Positions 45,660 to 58,640 of a stretch of DNA of 64,000 bases are shown here, piece after piece. The DNA comes from Pseudorhodoferax sp. Leaf274. GTDB taxonomy: Bacteria; Pseudomonadota; Gammaproteobacteria; Burkholderiales; Burkholderiaceae_C. The notes under the pieces are model-generated. The model had not been told where the DNA came from. It did no database searches and saw only the letters and a program-made list of their open reading frames with translations. The DNA is taken from positions 62,001 through 126,000 of the forward strand of contig NZ_LMNA01000008.1 in NCBI RefSeq assembly GCF_001422445.1, read 5' to 3'. Position 1 is the first letter of the stretch; each line of letters begins with the position of its first letter. Made by a program: the position numbers and the translations under genes.

Positions 45660-46787
45660 TCAGAGCACCTGGTCCAGCGCGCGGGCCAGGTGGCCCACCG
45701 TGCGGTCGACGTTGTGCCACTTCTCCAGGCCGAACAAGCCGATGCGGAAGGTGCGGAAATCCGCCGGTTCGTCGCACTGCAGCGGCACGCCCGAGGCGGT
45801 CTGCAGACCGGCCGCCAGGAACTTCTTGCCGTTCTGGATGTCCGGGTCGGTCGTGTAGCTCACCACCACGCCAGGCGCCTTGTAGCCCTCGGCTGCCACG
45901 CTGGGCAGGCCACGCGACTCCAGCAGCGCACGCACCTTGGTGCCCAGCTCCAGCTGCGCTGCGCGGACCTTGTCGAAACCCCATTCACGCGTTTCCAGCA
46001 TCACGTCGCGCAGGCGCACCAGCGCGTCGGTCGGCATGGTCGTGTGGTAGGCGTGCTGGCCCTTCTCGTAACCCTCGGCGATCTGCATCCACTTCTTGAG
46101 GTCGCAGGAGAAGCTGCTGCTGGTGGTGCCGTCGATGGTTTCGCGCGCCCGCGCGCTCAGCATCACCATGGCGCAGCACGGCGAGCTGCTCCAGCCCTTC
46201 TGCGGCGCGGAGATCAGCACGTCGACACCGGTGGCCTGCATGTCCACCCACATCGCGCCGGAGGCCACGCAGTCGAGCACGAACAGCGCGCCGACCTCGT
46301 GCGCGGCGGCACTGACGGTGCGCAGGTAGTCGTCTGGAAGCAGGATGCCGCTGGCCGTCTCCACATGCGGGGCGAACACGACCTTGGGCTTTTCAGCACG
46401 GATCGCGGCGGCGACCTCCTCCGCCGGCGCCGGCTGCCAGGGCGCCTGCGGGCCATCGCCCACGCGGCGTGCCTTGCAGACCACCGCACCGCCCCCCAGG
46501 CCACCCGCGTCGAAGATCTGGCTCCAGCGGTAGCTGAACCAGCCGTTGCGCACGATCAGCACCTTCTCGCGGTTGGCGAACTGGCGTGCCACGGCCTCCA
46601 TGCCGAAGGTGCCGCTGCCGGGCACCAGCACAGCGGTGTGCGCGCGGTACACCTGCTTGAGCGTGGCCAGGATGTCCTGCACCGCGCCCGTGAAGCGCTT
46701 GGACATGTGGTTCAGCGCGCGGTCGGTGTAGACCACCGAAAATTCCAGCAGGCCGTCCGGGTCGACATCGGGCAAGAGTCCGGGCAT
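45660..46787 (-). CDS. Class V aminotransferase (alanine/serine-glyoxylate type)
   Basis: The 375-residue PLP enzyme has VLVPGSGTFGMEAVARQF (phosphate site), FVLDCVASGAMWVD with the Asp, and the Schiff-base Lys in LISAPQKGWSSSP. The overall pattern fits the alanine-glyoxylate/serine-glyoxylate aminotransferase group, though relatives include 2-aminoethylphosphonate transaminases, so the substrate is open. AAGGAG lies before the ATG. It follows the DUF4149 gene by two bases and converges on yhbY. Confidence 0.9.
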   Translation of the reverse strand: MPGLLPDVDPDGLLEFSVVYTDRALNHMSKRFTGAVQDILATLKQVYRAHTAVLVPGSGTFGMEAVARQFANREKVLIVRNGWFSYRWSQIFDAGGLGGGAVVCKARRVGDGPQAPWQPAPAEEVAAAIRAEKPKVVFAPHVETASGILLPDDYLRTVSAAAHEVGALFVLDCVASGAMWVDMQATGVDVLISAPQKGWSSSPCCAMVMLSARARETIDGTTSSSFSCDLKKWMQIAEGYEKGQHAYHTTMPTDALVRLRDVMLETREWGFDKVRAAQLELGTKVRALLESRGLPSVAAEGYKAPGVVVSYTTDPDIQNGKKFLAAGLQTASGVPLQCDEPADFRTFRIGLFGLEKWHNVDRTVGHLARALDQVL

Positions 46788-46789
46788 GG

Positions 46790-47218
46790 TCAGTCTCCTT
46801 CTTGGAATGGGGGCGCAGGGCGCGCCAGTTGCCACAGCGTGATGCTGGCACAGACCCATTGCAGCAGCAGCATGCCGCTGCCCAAGTTGTGCCACAGCTT
46901 GAGATTCTCACGCGCCACGATGCGCGGCGCGACCGCGAACTCCACCACCAGCGCCAGCAGCAGCCCGCCCAGCACCCAGGGCAGCACGGGCCGGGCCCAG
47001 GCTGCCGTACGGTCCGCATCGCGTGGGCGCGAGGCCATCAGGATCAGGAGGCAGCAGGCCAGCGTGGCCCAGGTCTGGGCACCGAACAACCGGGCCGCGG
47101 CGCCACCGGCCAGCGCCGGGCTCGGCAGCTGCATGAACAGCAGGGGCACGGTCCAGAACAGGGCGGTGAGACTGCCCCACCACAGGGCAGCGGCCAGCAG
47201 CGGCACGCGTGCGCGCAT
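46790..47218 (-). CDS. DUF4149 membrane protein
   Basis: A 142-residue protein with four predicted transmembrane helices (about 5-30, 45-62, 76-97 and 108-128), matching the size and spacing of the DUF4149/TMEM205-like family. No catalytic residues stand out. It lies 10 bases downstream of greA, a neighbourhood kept in many Comamonadaceae. Function unknown. Confidence 0.85.
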   Translation of the reverse strand: MRARVPLLAAALWWGSLTALFWTVPLLFMQLPSPALAGGAAARLFGAQTWATLACCLLILMASRPRDADRTAAWARPVLPWVLGGLLLALVVEFAVAPRIVARENLKLWHNLGSGMLLLQWVCASITLWQLARPAPPFQEGD

Positions 47219-47228
47219 CGCCGGCGCC

Positions 47229-47708
47229 TCAGATGTAGCGAACGCTGACGACTTCGTAGTGCTTGAGGCCGCCGGGCGTCTGCACCTCGGCGCTGTCGCC
47301 CTCGCCCTTGCCGATCAGCGCACGCGCGATGGGGCTGGAGATGTTGATGCGGCCCAGCTTCAGGTCGGCCTCGTCCTCGCCGACGATCTGGTAGGTCACG
47401 GCCTGGCCGCTGTCCTCGTCTTCCAGGTCGACCGTGGCGCCGAACACCACCTTGCCGCCCGCGTTCAAGGCCGCCGGATCGATGACCGATGCCACCGACA
47501 GCTTGCCCTCGATCTCCTGGATGCGGCCTTCGATGAAGCCCTGGCGGTCCTTGGCGGCGTCGTAGTCGGCGTTCTCGGACAGGTCACCCTGCGCGCGCGC
47601 CTCGGCGATCGCGTTGATGATGAAGGGGCGGTCCACGGTCTTCAGGCGATGCAGTTCGGCCTTCAAGGCCTCGGCTCCGCGCCGGGTCACCGGAAAGGTG
47701 GTCGTCAT
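47229..47708 (-). CDS. greA: Transcription elongation factor GreA
   Basis: The 159-residue factor has an N-terminal antiparallel coiled coil (about residues 8-75) whose tip carries the acidic residues of [14 protein letters not shown], used to trigger RNA cleavage in backtracked RNA polymerase. The C-terminal FKBP-like domain (about 82-158) reads [11 protein letters not shown] and [12 protein letters not shown]. Length and motifs are standard. Confidence 0.97.
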   Translation of the reverse strand: MTTTFPVTRRGAEALKAELHRLKTVDRPFIINAIAEARAQGDLSENADYDAAKDRQGFIEGRIQEIEGKLSVASVIDPAALNAGGKVVFGATVDLEDEDSGQAVTYQIVGEDEADLKLGRINISSPIARALIGKGEGDSAEVQTPGGLKHYEVVSVRYI

Positions 47709-47719
47709 GTTTCAGGTCT

Positions 47720-47754
47720 CCAAAAGCAAACCGCCGAACGTCGCCGTTCGGCGG
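47720..47754 (-). terminator. Intrinsic terminator between kdoO and greA
   Basis: On the minus strand a nine-pair stem, CCGCCGAAC with GTTCGGCGG (47731-47739 and 47746-47754) and a six-base loop, is followed by TTTGCTTTTGG. It should end the carA-carB-kdoO transcript ahead of greA. Confidence 0.8.
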
Positions 47755-47770
47755 TGTGAGGTGAGCGGGG

Positions 47771-48640
47771 TCAGACGAGGGTTCGTCCTGTCAGCCGGCT
47801 CAGAATCGCCAGCGGACTTGCGGCGGGATTGTATTGGCTCGCTGCTGGCAGATGCAGCGTCTGCTCGGCCATGAACTGGCCCGACATCACGGCGTGCGAG
47901 GTCTGGTCGGAGAAGCAGACCCAGACCGAGCCCGGTGGAAAAGGCACGGTCTCCTGCGCAGCGCCTTGCTGGTAGTCCAGGTCGGACTTCATGGCATCGT
48001 GCAGCTGCAGCATCAGGTGGTCGTATTCGCTGCGCAGCGACTTGGTCACGCGCAGGGTCCGCAAGGCCTTGGCCTGCCAGCGGGAATAGGGCTTGAGCCG
48101 CGGCAGGAAGCGCTGGGCCACGGCCTCGAACGGCTCGCCCACGCGCCATACGCGCGGTGCGCCATCCGGGTTCAGGTTGGTGAAGACGCGCAGGATGCGC
48201 TCGCCGTAGTTGGGCCGCGAAGGGAAGGCATCGACATGCAGGCGCTTGTCGTCCGCGCGCCAGGACTGCGTGCGGGTTTCGACCTGGGCCGGCCGGAAGC
48301 TGGTGGGCGCCATGCGCAGCGCCGTGCCGTAGCCCGGAAGCAGCCCGTCCACGAGCTGGCGGGCCTGGCTGCGAAAGCGCGCGACCATGGCGGCCACGGC
48401 CTGCTGCGTCCCGGCATCGCCGGCCGCACCTTTGAGCTTGCCCTGCCCATCCAGGCTGATGTTGCGAGAGCCCTCGGCCAGCAGCGCCGGATCGAGCAGG
48501 CGCCGCTCCTGCGGCAGCAGGTCGAAGCGCAGGCGCGGGAAATACAGCACCTTGCCCGCTTCCAGCGCGGCGATCCAGTCGTCGTCGGACCGGGCCCCGG
48601 CCCAATCGGCCAGATCCAGTTCCAGCAGTTGCGACGTCAT
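47771..48640 (-). CDS. kdoO: Kdo hydroxylase (2-oxoglutarate/Fe-dependent family)
   Basis: The 289-residue protein matches the Kdo 3-hydroxylase family (KdoO), iron enzymes that turn the outer Kdo sugar of lipopolysaccharide into Ko in Burkholderia and Yersinia. The iron ligands are probably the HVD of RLHVDAFPSRP and the His of SHAVMSGQF, with a family-typical start GKVLYFPRLRFDLLPQE. It has no signal peptide and should act at the cytoplasmic face. It lies 18 bases downstream of carB and is probably in the car operon. Confidence 0.85.
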   Translation of the reverse strand: MTSQLLELDLADWAGARSDDDWIAALEAGKVLYFPRLRFDLLPQERRLLDPALLAEGSRNISLDGQGKLKGAAGDAGTQQAVAAMVARFRSQARQLVDGLLPGYGTALRMAPTSFRPAQVETRTQSWRADDKRLHVDAFPSRPNYGERILRVFTNLNPDGAPRVWRVGEPFEAVAQRFLPRLKPYSRWQAKALRTLRVTKSLRSEYDHLMLQLHDAMKSDLDYQQGAAQETVPFPPGSVWVCFSDQTSHAVMSGQFMAEQTLHLPAASQYNPAASPLAILSRLTGRTLV

Positions 48641-48658
48641 CGGGCGGCCCTCACAGGC

Positions 48659-53093
<4,435 letters not shown>

Positions 53094-53220
53094 TGGGTTC
53101 TCCGGATGGTGACGGTCGCCCGGCGCCCTCGACAAGCACCTGGAGTGCTTCCCTGGACTGCTGCTCGAAGGGGGTGTGGCGGTGGATGCGGCCGGCGACG
53201 CGATTGCGAAAAAGCCCACG

Positions 53221-53257
53221 ATTGTAGCGCGGGCCTCTGCTCCGCCTGCCGGCGGAG
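53221..53257 (-). promoter_or_regulatory. Candidate carA promoter and upstream hairpin
   Basis: On the minus strand TACAAT (complement 53221-53226) is a good -10 box about 130 bases before the carA start; the matching -35 is poor. Just upstream lies a seven-pair hairpin, CTCCGCC-TGCC-GGCGGAG (53240-53257), which may end the trmH transcript. The leader between 53094 and 53214 shows no clear attenuator or arginine/pyrimidine box. Confidence 0.45.
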
Positions 53258-53320
53258 GCGCCGTCACGGGCCATGAACCTGGGATTTACCCTCGGTTTCA
53301 GGCTGCCACCAGACAAGCGC

Positions 53321-54085
53321 TCAGGGCCGCGGTGCGCTCGCGTGCAGGCAGATGGCCGCTGCGGCAGCCACGTTCAGCGACTCCTCGCCGCCCGGCTGGG
53401 CGATGCGGATGTGCAGATTGGCGCGCGCCTGCAGCGCGGGCGACACGCCCTGCCCTTCGTGGCCCATGAGCCAGGCGCAGGGATAGGGCGGCGGCGCCGC
53501 GTGCAACCACTGGCCCTGGTGCGAACTCGTGGCCACGAGAGGCACGCGCAGCGCGGCCACGTCCTCCTCCGTGGCGGCCTCGATCAGGCGCAGGCCGAAG
53601 TGCGCTCCCATGGCGGCGCGCAGCACCTTGGGCGACCACAGCGCGGCCGTGCCCGCCACGGCCAGCACCTGGCCGAAACCGAAGGCGCCGGCGCTGCGCA
53701 GGATGGAGCCGACATTGCCGGCATCCTGCAGGCGGTCCAGCACCACGGTGGCGGCCTGCGTGTCCAACGCCGGCGTGGCGGGCAGCGCCAGCACACAGGC
53801 AAAGCCTGCCGGCGAGCCCAGCGCGCTGAGCTGGCCCCACAGCGCATCGGCCAGCAGCAGGCGCGGCACGGCGGCGTCCAGGCCCAGCGCGGCCGCTGGT
53901 GCCTCGCCCTGCTCCGACATCACCAGCTGCGCGGGCTGCCAGCCGCGTGCCAGGGCGGCACGGCACAGATGTTCGCCCTCGATCCAGATGCGCCCCTGCC
54001 GGCGGTAGGCGCCGTTCTCCTGCGCCAACCGCCGCAGCTCCTTGAACTGCGGGTTCTCGCGCGAGCGGATTTCCAGCAGGCTCAT
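53321..54085 (-). CDS. TrmH/SpoU family RNA 2'-O-methyltransferase
   Basis: The 254-residue protein has an N-terminal RNA-substrate-binding domain (about 10-80; [14 protein letters not shown]) and a C-terminal SPOUT knot. The three SPOUT motifs are visible as [28 protein letters not shown] and [16 protein letters not shown]. It methylates a ribose in rRNA or tRNA; the exact site is not deducible. Its ATG overlaps the rnhB stop (ATGA), and it ends the lpx operon. Confidence 0.93.
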   Translation of the reverse strand: MSLLEIRSRENPQFKELRRLAQENGAYRRQGRIWIEGEHLCRAALARGWQPAQLVMSEQGEAPAAALGLDAAVPRLLLADALWGQLSALGSPAGFACVLALPATPALDTQAATVVLDRLQDAGNVGSILRSAGAFGFGQVLAVAGTAALWSPKVLRAAMGAHFGLRLIEAATEEDVAALRVPLVATSSHQGQWLHAAPPPYPCAWLMGHEGQGVSPALQARANLHIRIAQPGGEESLNVAAAAAICLHASAPRP

Positions 54086-54723
54086 GGGCCGACCACCAAC
54101 TCCGCGCGGATCCCCGCCTCGCGCACCGGCGCGAAGGACTGGCGGTGCAGCGCGCAGGCGCCGTGCTGGCGCAGTGCCTGCAGGTGCGCTGCCGTGCCAT
54201 ACCCCTTGTGGGCATCGAAGCCGTACTGCGGGAACCGCACATGGATCTCGCTGCACCAGCGGTCGCGGTGCACCTTGGCGAGGATGGAGGCGGCCGAGAT
54301 GGCGGGCACCAGTGCATCGCCCTTGACCACGGCCTCGGCCAGCACGTCGAGTACGGGCAGCTGGTTGCCGTCCACCAGCACACGCACGGGTTTGAGCCGC
54401 AGGCCCAGAACGGCGCGCTGCATGGCGAGCAGCGTGGCCTGCAGGATGTTGAGGCGGTCGATCTCCTCGACCGAGGCCTCGCCGATGGCGCAGCACAGCG
54501 CCTTGGCGCGGATCTCGTCGTACAGGCGCTCGCGCCGTGCCGCCGTCAGCGTCTTGGAATCGGCCAGGCCCTGGATCGGCCGCAGCTCGTCCAGGATCAC
54601 GGCGGCCGCCACCACGGGGCCGGCCAACGGGCCGCGGCCTGCCTCGTCCACGCCCGCCATCAATCCGGGCGCCACCCAGCCGAGCACCTGCTGCTCAGCG
54701 CGCAAGAAGTTTTTCGATCGCAT
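54082..54723 (-). CDS. rnhB: Ribonuclease HII
   Basis: The 213-residue endonuclease cuts RNA in RNA-DNA hybrids and removes single ribonucleotides. The active site starts at [14 protein letters not shown] (Asp, Glu), with further acids in DSKTL and VDGNQLP, and [11 protein letters not shown]. The ATG at 54723 lies inside the end of lpxB (29-base overlap), so its translation is coupled to lpxB. A start at the later ATG (before AGVDEAG) would be shorter than usual. Confidence 0.96.
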   Translation of the reverse strand: MRSKNFLRAEQQVLGWVAPGLMAGVDEAGRGPLAGPVVAAAVILDELRPIQGLADSKTLTAARRERLYDEIRAKALCCAIGEASVEEIDRLNILQATLLAMQRAVLGLRLKPVRVLVDGNQLPVLDVLAEAVVKGDALVPAISAASILAKVHRDRWCSEIHVRFPQYGFDAHKGYGTAAHLQALRQHGACALHRQSFAPVREAGIRAELVVGP

Positions 54724-55855
54724 CACTTGCCAACTGTGCCGTGTCGCGCCGCAGCTCCAGGTGCAGCGCCATGAACCGTTGTTCCAGGGCGGCGATTGTC
54801 TCCGGGGATTCGTCCCGTGCGCGCAACCAGCGCTCCAGCGCCGCTGCCAGCGCCGCTGGCGTGGCTGCATCCTGGATCAATTCGGGCACGACGGTGTCGC
54901 GGCACAGGATGTTGGGCAGGCCGATCCAGGGCTGCAGGTTGCGCCCGCGCATGAGCCAGTAGGACAGCCGGTTCATGTGGTACGCGATGACCATGGGCCG
55001 CTTGTACAGCGCCGTCTCCAGCGTGGCCGTGCCGCTGGCCACCAACGCCACGTCGCAGGCCGCCAGCACGGTGTGCGACGCGCCACGCACGACCTGAAGG
55101 CGCGCGCCCAGCCCGGCTGCATCGGCCAGGCGCCGGATCTCGGCCTCCAGCGACGGCACGGCCGGCACCACGAACTGCAACGTCGGCCGGCTGCGCAGCA
55201 AGACGCCCGCCGCTGCGAAGAAGCGCGCCCCCATCTGTTGGATTTCCGAGCGGCGGCTGCCCGGCAGCACGGCGACCACGCCCGCACCGGCTGCAAGCCC
55301 GAGCTGGCGACGCGCGGCCAGGCGGTCGGGCTCCAGCGGGATCACGCTGGCCAGGGGATGGCCGACATAGGTGGCCGGCACGCCATGCACGGCCAGCAGT
55401 TCGGGTTCGAACGGGAAAATGCACAGCACATGGTCGGCGCTGCGCTTGAGCGTCTCGACCTTCCTGGCCCGCCAGGCCCAGAACGAGGGGCTGACGAAGT
55501 GCACCGTGGGAATGCCGGCGGTCCGCAGCCGCGCTTCCAGGCCGAAGTTGAAATCGGGTGCGTCGATGCCGATGAAGATCTCGGGCCTCTCGCGCAGCAG
55601 GCGGTCGCCCAGGTCGCGCCGGATGGCCAACAGGCGGCGCAGGTGCGGCACCACCTCCAGGTAGCCGCGCACGGCCAGCGTCTCGCTCGGCCACCAGGCC
55701 TCGAAGCCACGCGCCTGCATCTGGTGGCCGCCGATGCCCACGGACTGCAGTGCAGGCCAGCGGGCCCGCAGCCCGTCGAGCAGAAGGCCCGCCAGCAGGT
55801 CGCCGGAGGCCTCGCCGGCCACCATCGCGCAGCGCCGCGCCGAAGCCGCAGCCAT
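54695..55855 (-). CDS. lpxB: Lipid-A-disaccharide synthase
   Basis: The 386-residue GT-B (family 19) enzyme joins UDP-2,3-diacylglucosamine and lipid X to form the lipid A disaccharide. Motifs include [13 protein letters not shown] at the N terminus, the [10 protein letters not shown] segment, [10 protein letters not shown] and [12 protein letters not shown] in the nucleotide site. It lies two bases after lpxA in the conserved lpxD-fabZ-lpxA-lpxB order. Confidence 0.97.
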   Translation of the reverse strand: MAAASARRCAMVAGEASGDLLAGLLLDGLRARWPALQSVGIGGHQMQARGFEAWWPSETLAVRGYLEVVPHLRRLLAIRRDLGDRLLRERPEIFIGIDAPDFNFGLEARLRTAGIPTVHFVSPSFWAWRARKVETLKRSADHVLCIFPFEPELLAVHGVPATYVGHPLASVIPLEPDRLAARRQLGLAAGAGVVAVLPGSRRSEIQQMGARFFAAAGVLLRSRPTLQFVVPAVPSLEAEIRRLADAAGLGARLQVVRGASHTVLAACDVALVASGTATLETALYKRPMVIAYHMNRLSYWLMRGRNLQPWIGLPNILCRDTVVPELIQDAATPAALAAALERWLRARDESPETIAALEQRFMALHLELRRDTAQLASDAIEKLLAR

Positions 55856-55857
55856 CG

Positions 55858-56646
55858 CTAGCGCGCGATGCCGACGGTGGAGCTGCGCAGAAAGCCCAGC
55901 ATGCCCGCCACCTCGCCAGCGGCCTCGGGGTGGGCAACGGTCAGGGCCTCGATGCCGGCGATGGCTTCGTCCAGCGTCTTGCCCTGGCGGTAGAGCAGCT
56001 TGTGCATCTCGCGCACAGCCGTCTGGCGTTCAGCGGAAAAATCGCGCCGGCGCAGGCCGACCAGGTTCACGCCGCGCACCTGCAGCGGATTGCCATCGAC
56101 CACCAGGAACGGCGGCACATCCTTGTTGACATGGCTGGCGAAGCCGATCATGGCGTGGTCGCCGATGCGCATGCGCTGCAGCACGCCCGTCAGCCCGCCG
56201 ACTGTGACGTGATCGCCCACCTGCACGTGGCCCGCCAGCGTGGCGTTGTTGGCCATGGTGGCGTGGTTGCCGACCTGGCAATCGTGCGCGATGTGCACGT
56301 AGGCCATGATCCAGTTGTCGCTGCCGATGCGCGTGACACCGCCGTCCTGCACGGTGCCGAGGTTGAAGGTGCAGAACTCGCGGACGACGTTGCGGTCGCC
56401 GATCACCAGTTCGGTCGGCTCGCCCGCGTACTTCTTGTCCTGCGGCACGGCGCCGAGCGATGCGAACTGGAAGATCCGGTTGTCGCGCCCGATGGTGGTG
56501 TGCCCCTCGATCACGCAGTGCGGGCCGACTTCCGTCCCCGCACCGATGCGCACGTGCGGGCCGACCACGCTGAACGCGCCGACCCGGACCGAGTCGTCGA
56601 GCTCGGCCGCCGGATCGACGATGGCGCTGCGATGGACATGGGCCAT
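55858..56646 (-). CDS. lpxA: UDP-N-acetylglucosamine O-acyltransferase
   Basis: The 262-residue trimeric enzyme adds the first 3-hydroxyacyl chain in lipid A synthesis. A left-handed beta-helix of hexapeptide repeats runs from the N terminus to about residue 190. The catalytic His is expected in the [14 protein letters not shown] segment. The C-terminal helical part contains VGLRRRDFS. It follows fabZ by 16 bases. Confidence 0.97.
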   Translation of the reverse strand: MAHVHRSAIVDPAAELDDSVRVGAFSVVGPHVRIGAGTEVGPHCVIEGHTTIGRDNRIFQFASLGAVPQDKKYAGEPTELVIGDRNVVREFCTFNLGTVQDGGVTRIGSDNWIMAYVHIAHDCQVGNHATMANNATLAGHVQVGDHVTVGGLTGVLQRMRIGDHAMIGFASHVNKDVPPFLVVDGNPLQVRGVNLVGLRRRDFSAERQTAVREMHKLLYRQGKTLDEAIAGIEALTVAHPEAAGEVAGMLGFLRSSTVGIAR

Positions 56647-56662
56647 GGACCGCTCCCCGCGC

Positions 56663-57103
56663 TCAGGCCACCTTGCGCATGGTGCACATGAGTTCGGCTT
56701 CGCAGGCGATGGTTTCCCCCACGCTGGCCGTGCCCTTGAACTTGTAGATGCCGGCCTTCTGGCGCAGCAGCTCCACATCCAGGATCAACTGGTCGCCCGG
56801 CTCCACAGGACGCTTGAAGCGCGCGGCATCGATGCCGGCGAAGTAGTAGACCGTGTTGTCGTCCAGGTCCTTGCCGCTGCTGGCGAACGACAGCAACGCG
56901 GCAGCCTGCGCCATGGCCTCGAGCATCAGCACGCCCGGCATGACCGGACGGTTCGGGAAATGGCCGACGAAATACGGTTCGTTGATCGAGACGTTCTTGA
57001 GCGCCTTGATGCTCTTGTCCTTCTCGATGGCCAGCACGCGGTCCACCAGCAGGATGGGGTAGCGGTGCGGCAGCTTCTTGAGGATTTGGTGGATGTCCAT
57101 CAT
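56663..57103 (-). CDS. fabZ: 3-hydroxyacyl-ACP dehydratase FabZ
   Basis: The 146-residue hot-dog-fold enzyme dehydrates 3-hydroxyacyl-ACP in fatty acid synthesis and competes with LpxA/LpxD for the same substrates, which explains its place between their genes. The active-site His and Glu lie in [20 protein letters not shown], shown here by the core [10 protein letters not shown], and the start reads [13 protein letters not shown]. Two ATG codons follow each other (57103 and 57100); either may be used. Confidence 0.97.
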   Translation of the reverse strand: MMDIHQILKKLPHRYPILLVDRVLAIEKDKSIKALKNVSINEPYFVGHFPNRPVMPGVLMLEAMAQAAALLSFASSGKDLDDNTVYYFAGIDAARFKRPVEPGDQLILDVELLRQKAGIYKFKGTASVGETIACEAELMCTMRKVA

Positions 57104-57116
57104 GTCGTCGTCTCTT

Positions 57117-58100
57117 CTATTCATCGCGGGCGGGGAGCCGGCGCTCCAGCGCACGCAGGCGCTCGCGCAGGCTGGGCAGCTGGCGCAGCGTCGCTGCGGA
57201 CTTCTCCCATTTGCCGAATTCGTCCAGGGGGTACACGCCGCCATACGCACCCGCCTTGCGGATGCTGCCCGTGACCGATGCGCCGCCGCCGATGTGCACG
57301 TGGTCGACGATGGTGGCGTGGCCGGTGATCTTGGCCGCGCCGCCGATGGTGCAGTGCTCGCCGACCGTGGTGCTACCGGCAATTGCGGCGCTGCCAGCGA
57401 TGGCCGAATGCTTGCCGATGCGCACGTTGTGCGCAATCTGGATCAGGTTGTCGAGCTTGACGCCGTCTTCGATCACGGTGTCACCCAGCGCGCCGCGGTC
57501 GATGCAGGTGTTGGCGCCGATGTCCACATCGTTGCCGATACGCACCGCGCCCAGCTGCTCGATCTTCTCCCAGCGGCCCGCGTTCGGCGCGAAGCCGAAG
57601 CCGTCGGCACCGATCACGGCACCCGGCTGGACGGTGCAACGCTCGCCGATGCTGCAGCGCTCGCCCACGGTCACGCGCGAGGTCAGCACCGTGCCCGCAC
57701 CGATGTGCGCACCGCGCTCGATCACGCAGAGCGGGCCGATCCAGGCCGTCGGATCGACCTCAGCCTCGGGATCGACGCAAGCGCTGGGATGCACACCGGC
57801 CGGCCGCGCCGGCATCTGGGTGTGCTTCCAGAGCTGCGTCAGCCGCGCGTAGTAGAGGTAGGGATCTTCGGTGACGATGCAGGCGCCGCGCGCCTGGGCC
57901 TGCTCGCGCAGTGCCGGGGCAACGATCACGCAAGCGGCCTGGCTCGGCGCCAACTGCGCCACGAGTTTGGCGTTGCTCAGGAACGTGATCTGCCCGGGAC
58001 CGGCCGACGCCAGCGGCGCCAGTCCTTCGACCTGCGCTGCACGGTCGCCCTGCAGCTCTCCGCCCAATGCATCGACGATGCCACCCAGTGCGAGCGCCAC
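57117..58100 (-). CDS. lpxD: UDP-3-O-acylglucosamine N-acyltransferase
   Basis: The 327-residue enzyme adds the N-linked 3-hydroxyacyl chain in lipid A synthesis. It has an N-terminal uridine-binding domain (about 1-100; ITFLSNAK), a hexapeptide beta-helix and a C-terminal helix. The catalytic His lies in [11 protein letters not shown], and [10 protein letters not shown] is the family signature. The start is GTG (complement 58098-58100). It follows skp by 18 bases. Confidence 0.97.
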   Translation of the reverse strand: MALALGGIVDALGGELQGDRAAQVEGLAPLASAGPGQITFLSNAKLVAQLAPSQAACVIVAPALREQAQARGACIVTEDPYLYYARLTQLWKHTQMPARPAGVHPSACVDPEAEVDPTAWIGPLCVIERGAHIGAGTVLTSRVTVGERCSIGERCTVQPGAVIGADGFGFAPNAGRWEKIEQLGAVRIGNDVDIGANTCIDRGALGDTVIEDGVKLDNLIQIAHNVRIGKHSAIAGSAAIAGSTTVGEHCTIGGAAKITGHATIVDHVHIGGGASVTGSIRKAGAYGGVYPLDEFGKWEKSAATLRQLPSLRERLRALERRLPARDE

Positions 58101-58118
58101 GTCAGGTCAGCGCCCCGC

Positions 58119-58640
58119 TCACTTCGCGGGATTCGCCGCGTTCAAAGCCTTGATGACTTTGTCGGTGATGTCGTGCTTGGGATTGATGTACGCGGCCTCC
58201 TGCAGGATGGCGTCGTACTTCTCGGTCTCTGCGACCTGCTTGATGATGCGGTTGGCCTTGTCGATGACCTGCTGCAGCTCTTCGTTCTTGCGCAGGTTCA
58301 GGTCTTCCTGGAACTCACGGCGCTTGCGCTGGAAATCGCGGTCCTGGTCCACCAATTGCCGCTGGCGTGCGGTGCGCTGGCTTTCGGCCAGCGTCGGTGC
58401 CTCGCGCTCGAACTTCTCGGACGCGGCCTTGAGCACGTTGCCGGCATCCATCAGGTCCTTCTCGCGCTTGGAGAACTCGGCCTCGAGCTTGCCCTGGCCG
58501 ACCTTCGCAGGATTGGCCTCGCGCAGCAAGCGGTCGATGTTGACGAACCCGATCCGGAACTCTTCAGCCTGCGCATGGGCCACCAGGGCAGCCAGCCCCA
58601 GCACCAGGGCGGCTCCGAACGGACGCAAAAAAGTCTTCAT
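58119..58640 (-). CDS. skp: Periplasmic chaperone Skp/OmpH
   Basis: The 173-residue protein has a signal peptide (about residues 1-24, AHA-QAEE) and then the Skp fold: a short beta segment (FRIGFVNIDRLL) and long charged coiled-coil arms (about 50-150) that hold unfolded outer-membrane proteins. Its ATG shares one base with the bamA stop codon (TGATG), indicating coupled translation with the barrel-assembly protein it serves. Confidence 0.95.
   Translation of the reverse strand: MKTFLRPFGAALVLGLAALVAHAQAEEFRIGFVNIDRLLREANPAKVGQGKLEAEFSKREKDLMDAGNVLKAASEKFEREAPTLAESQRTARQRQLVDQDRDFQRKRREFQEDLNLRKNEELQQVIDKANRIIKQVAETEKYDAILQEAAYINPKHDITDKVIKALNAANPAK

Noticed and set aside
53094-53320. A riboswitch or pyrimidine attenuator before carA
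   Set aside because: Only a -10-like box and one short hairpin are visible. No leader peptide, conserved aptamer pattern or terminator/antiterminator pair could be made out.
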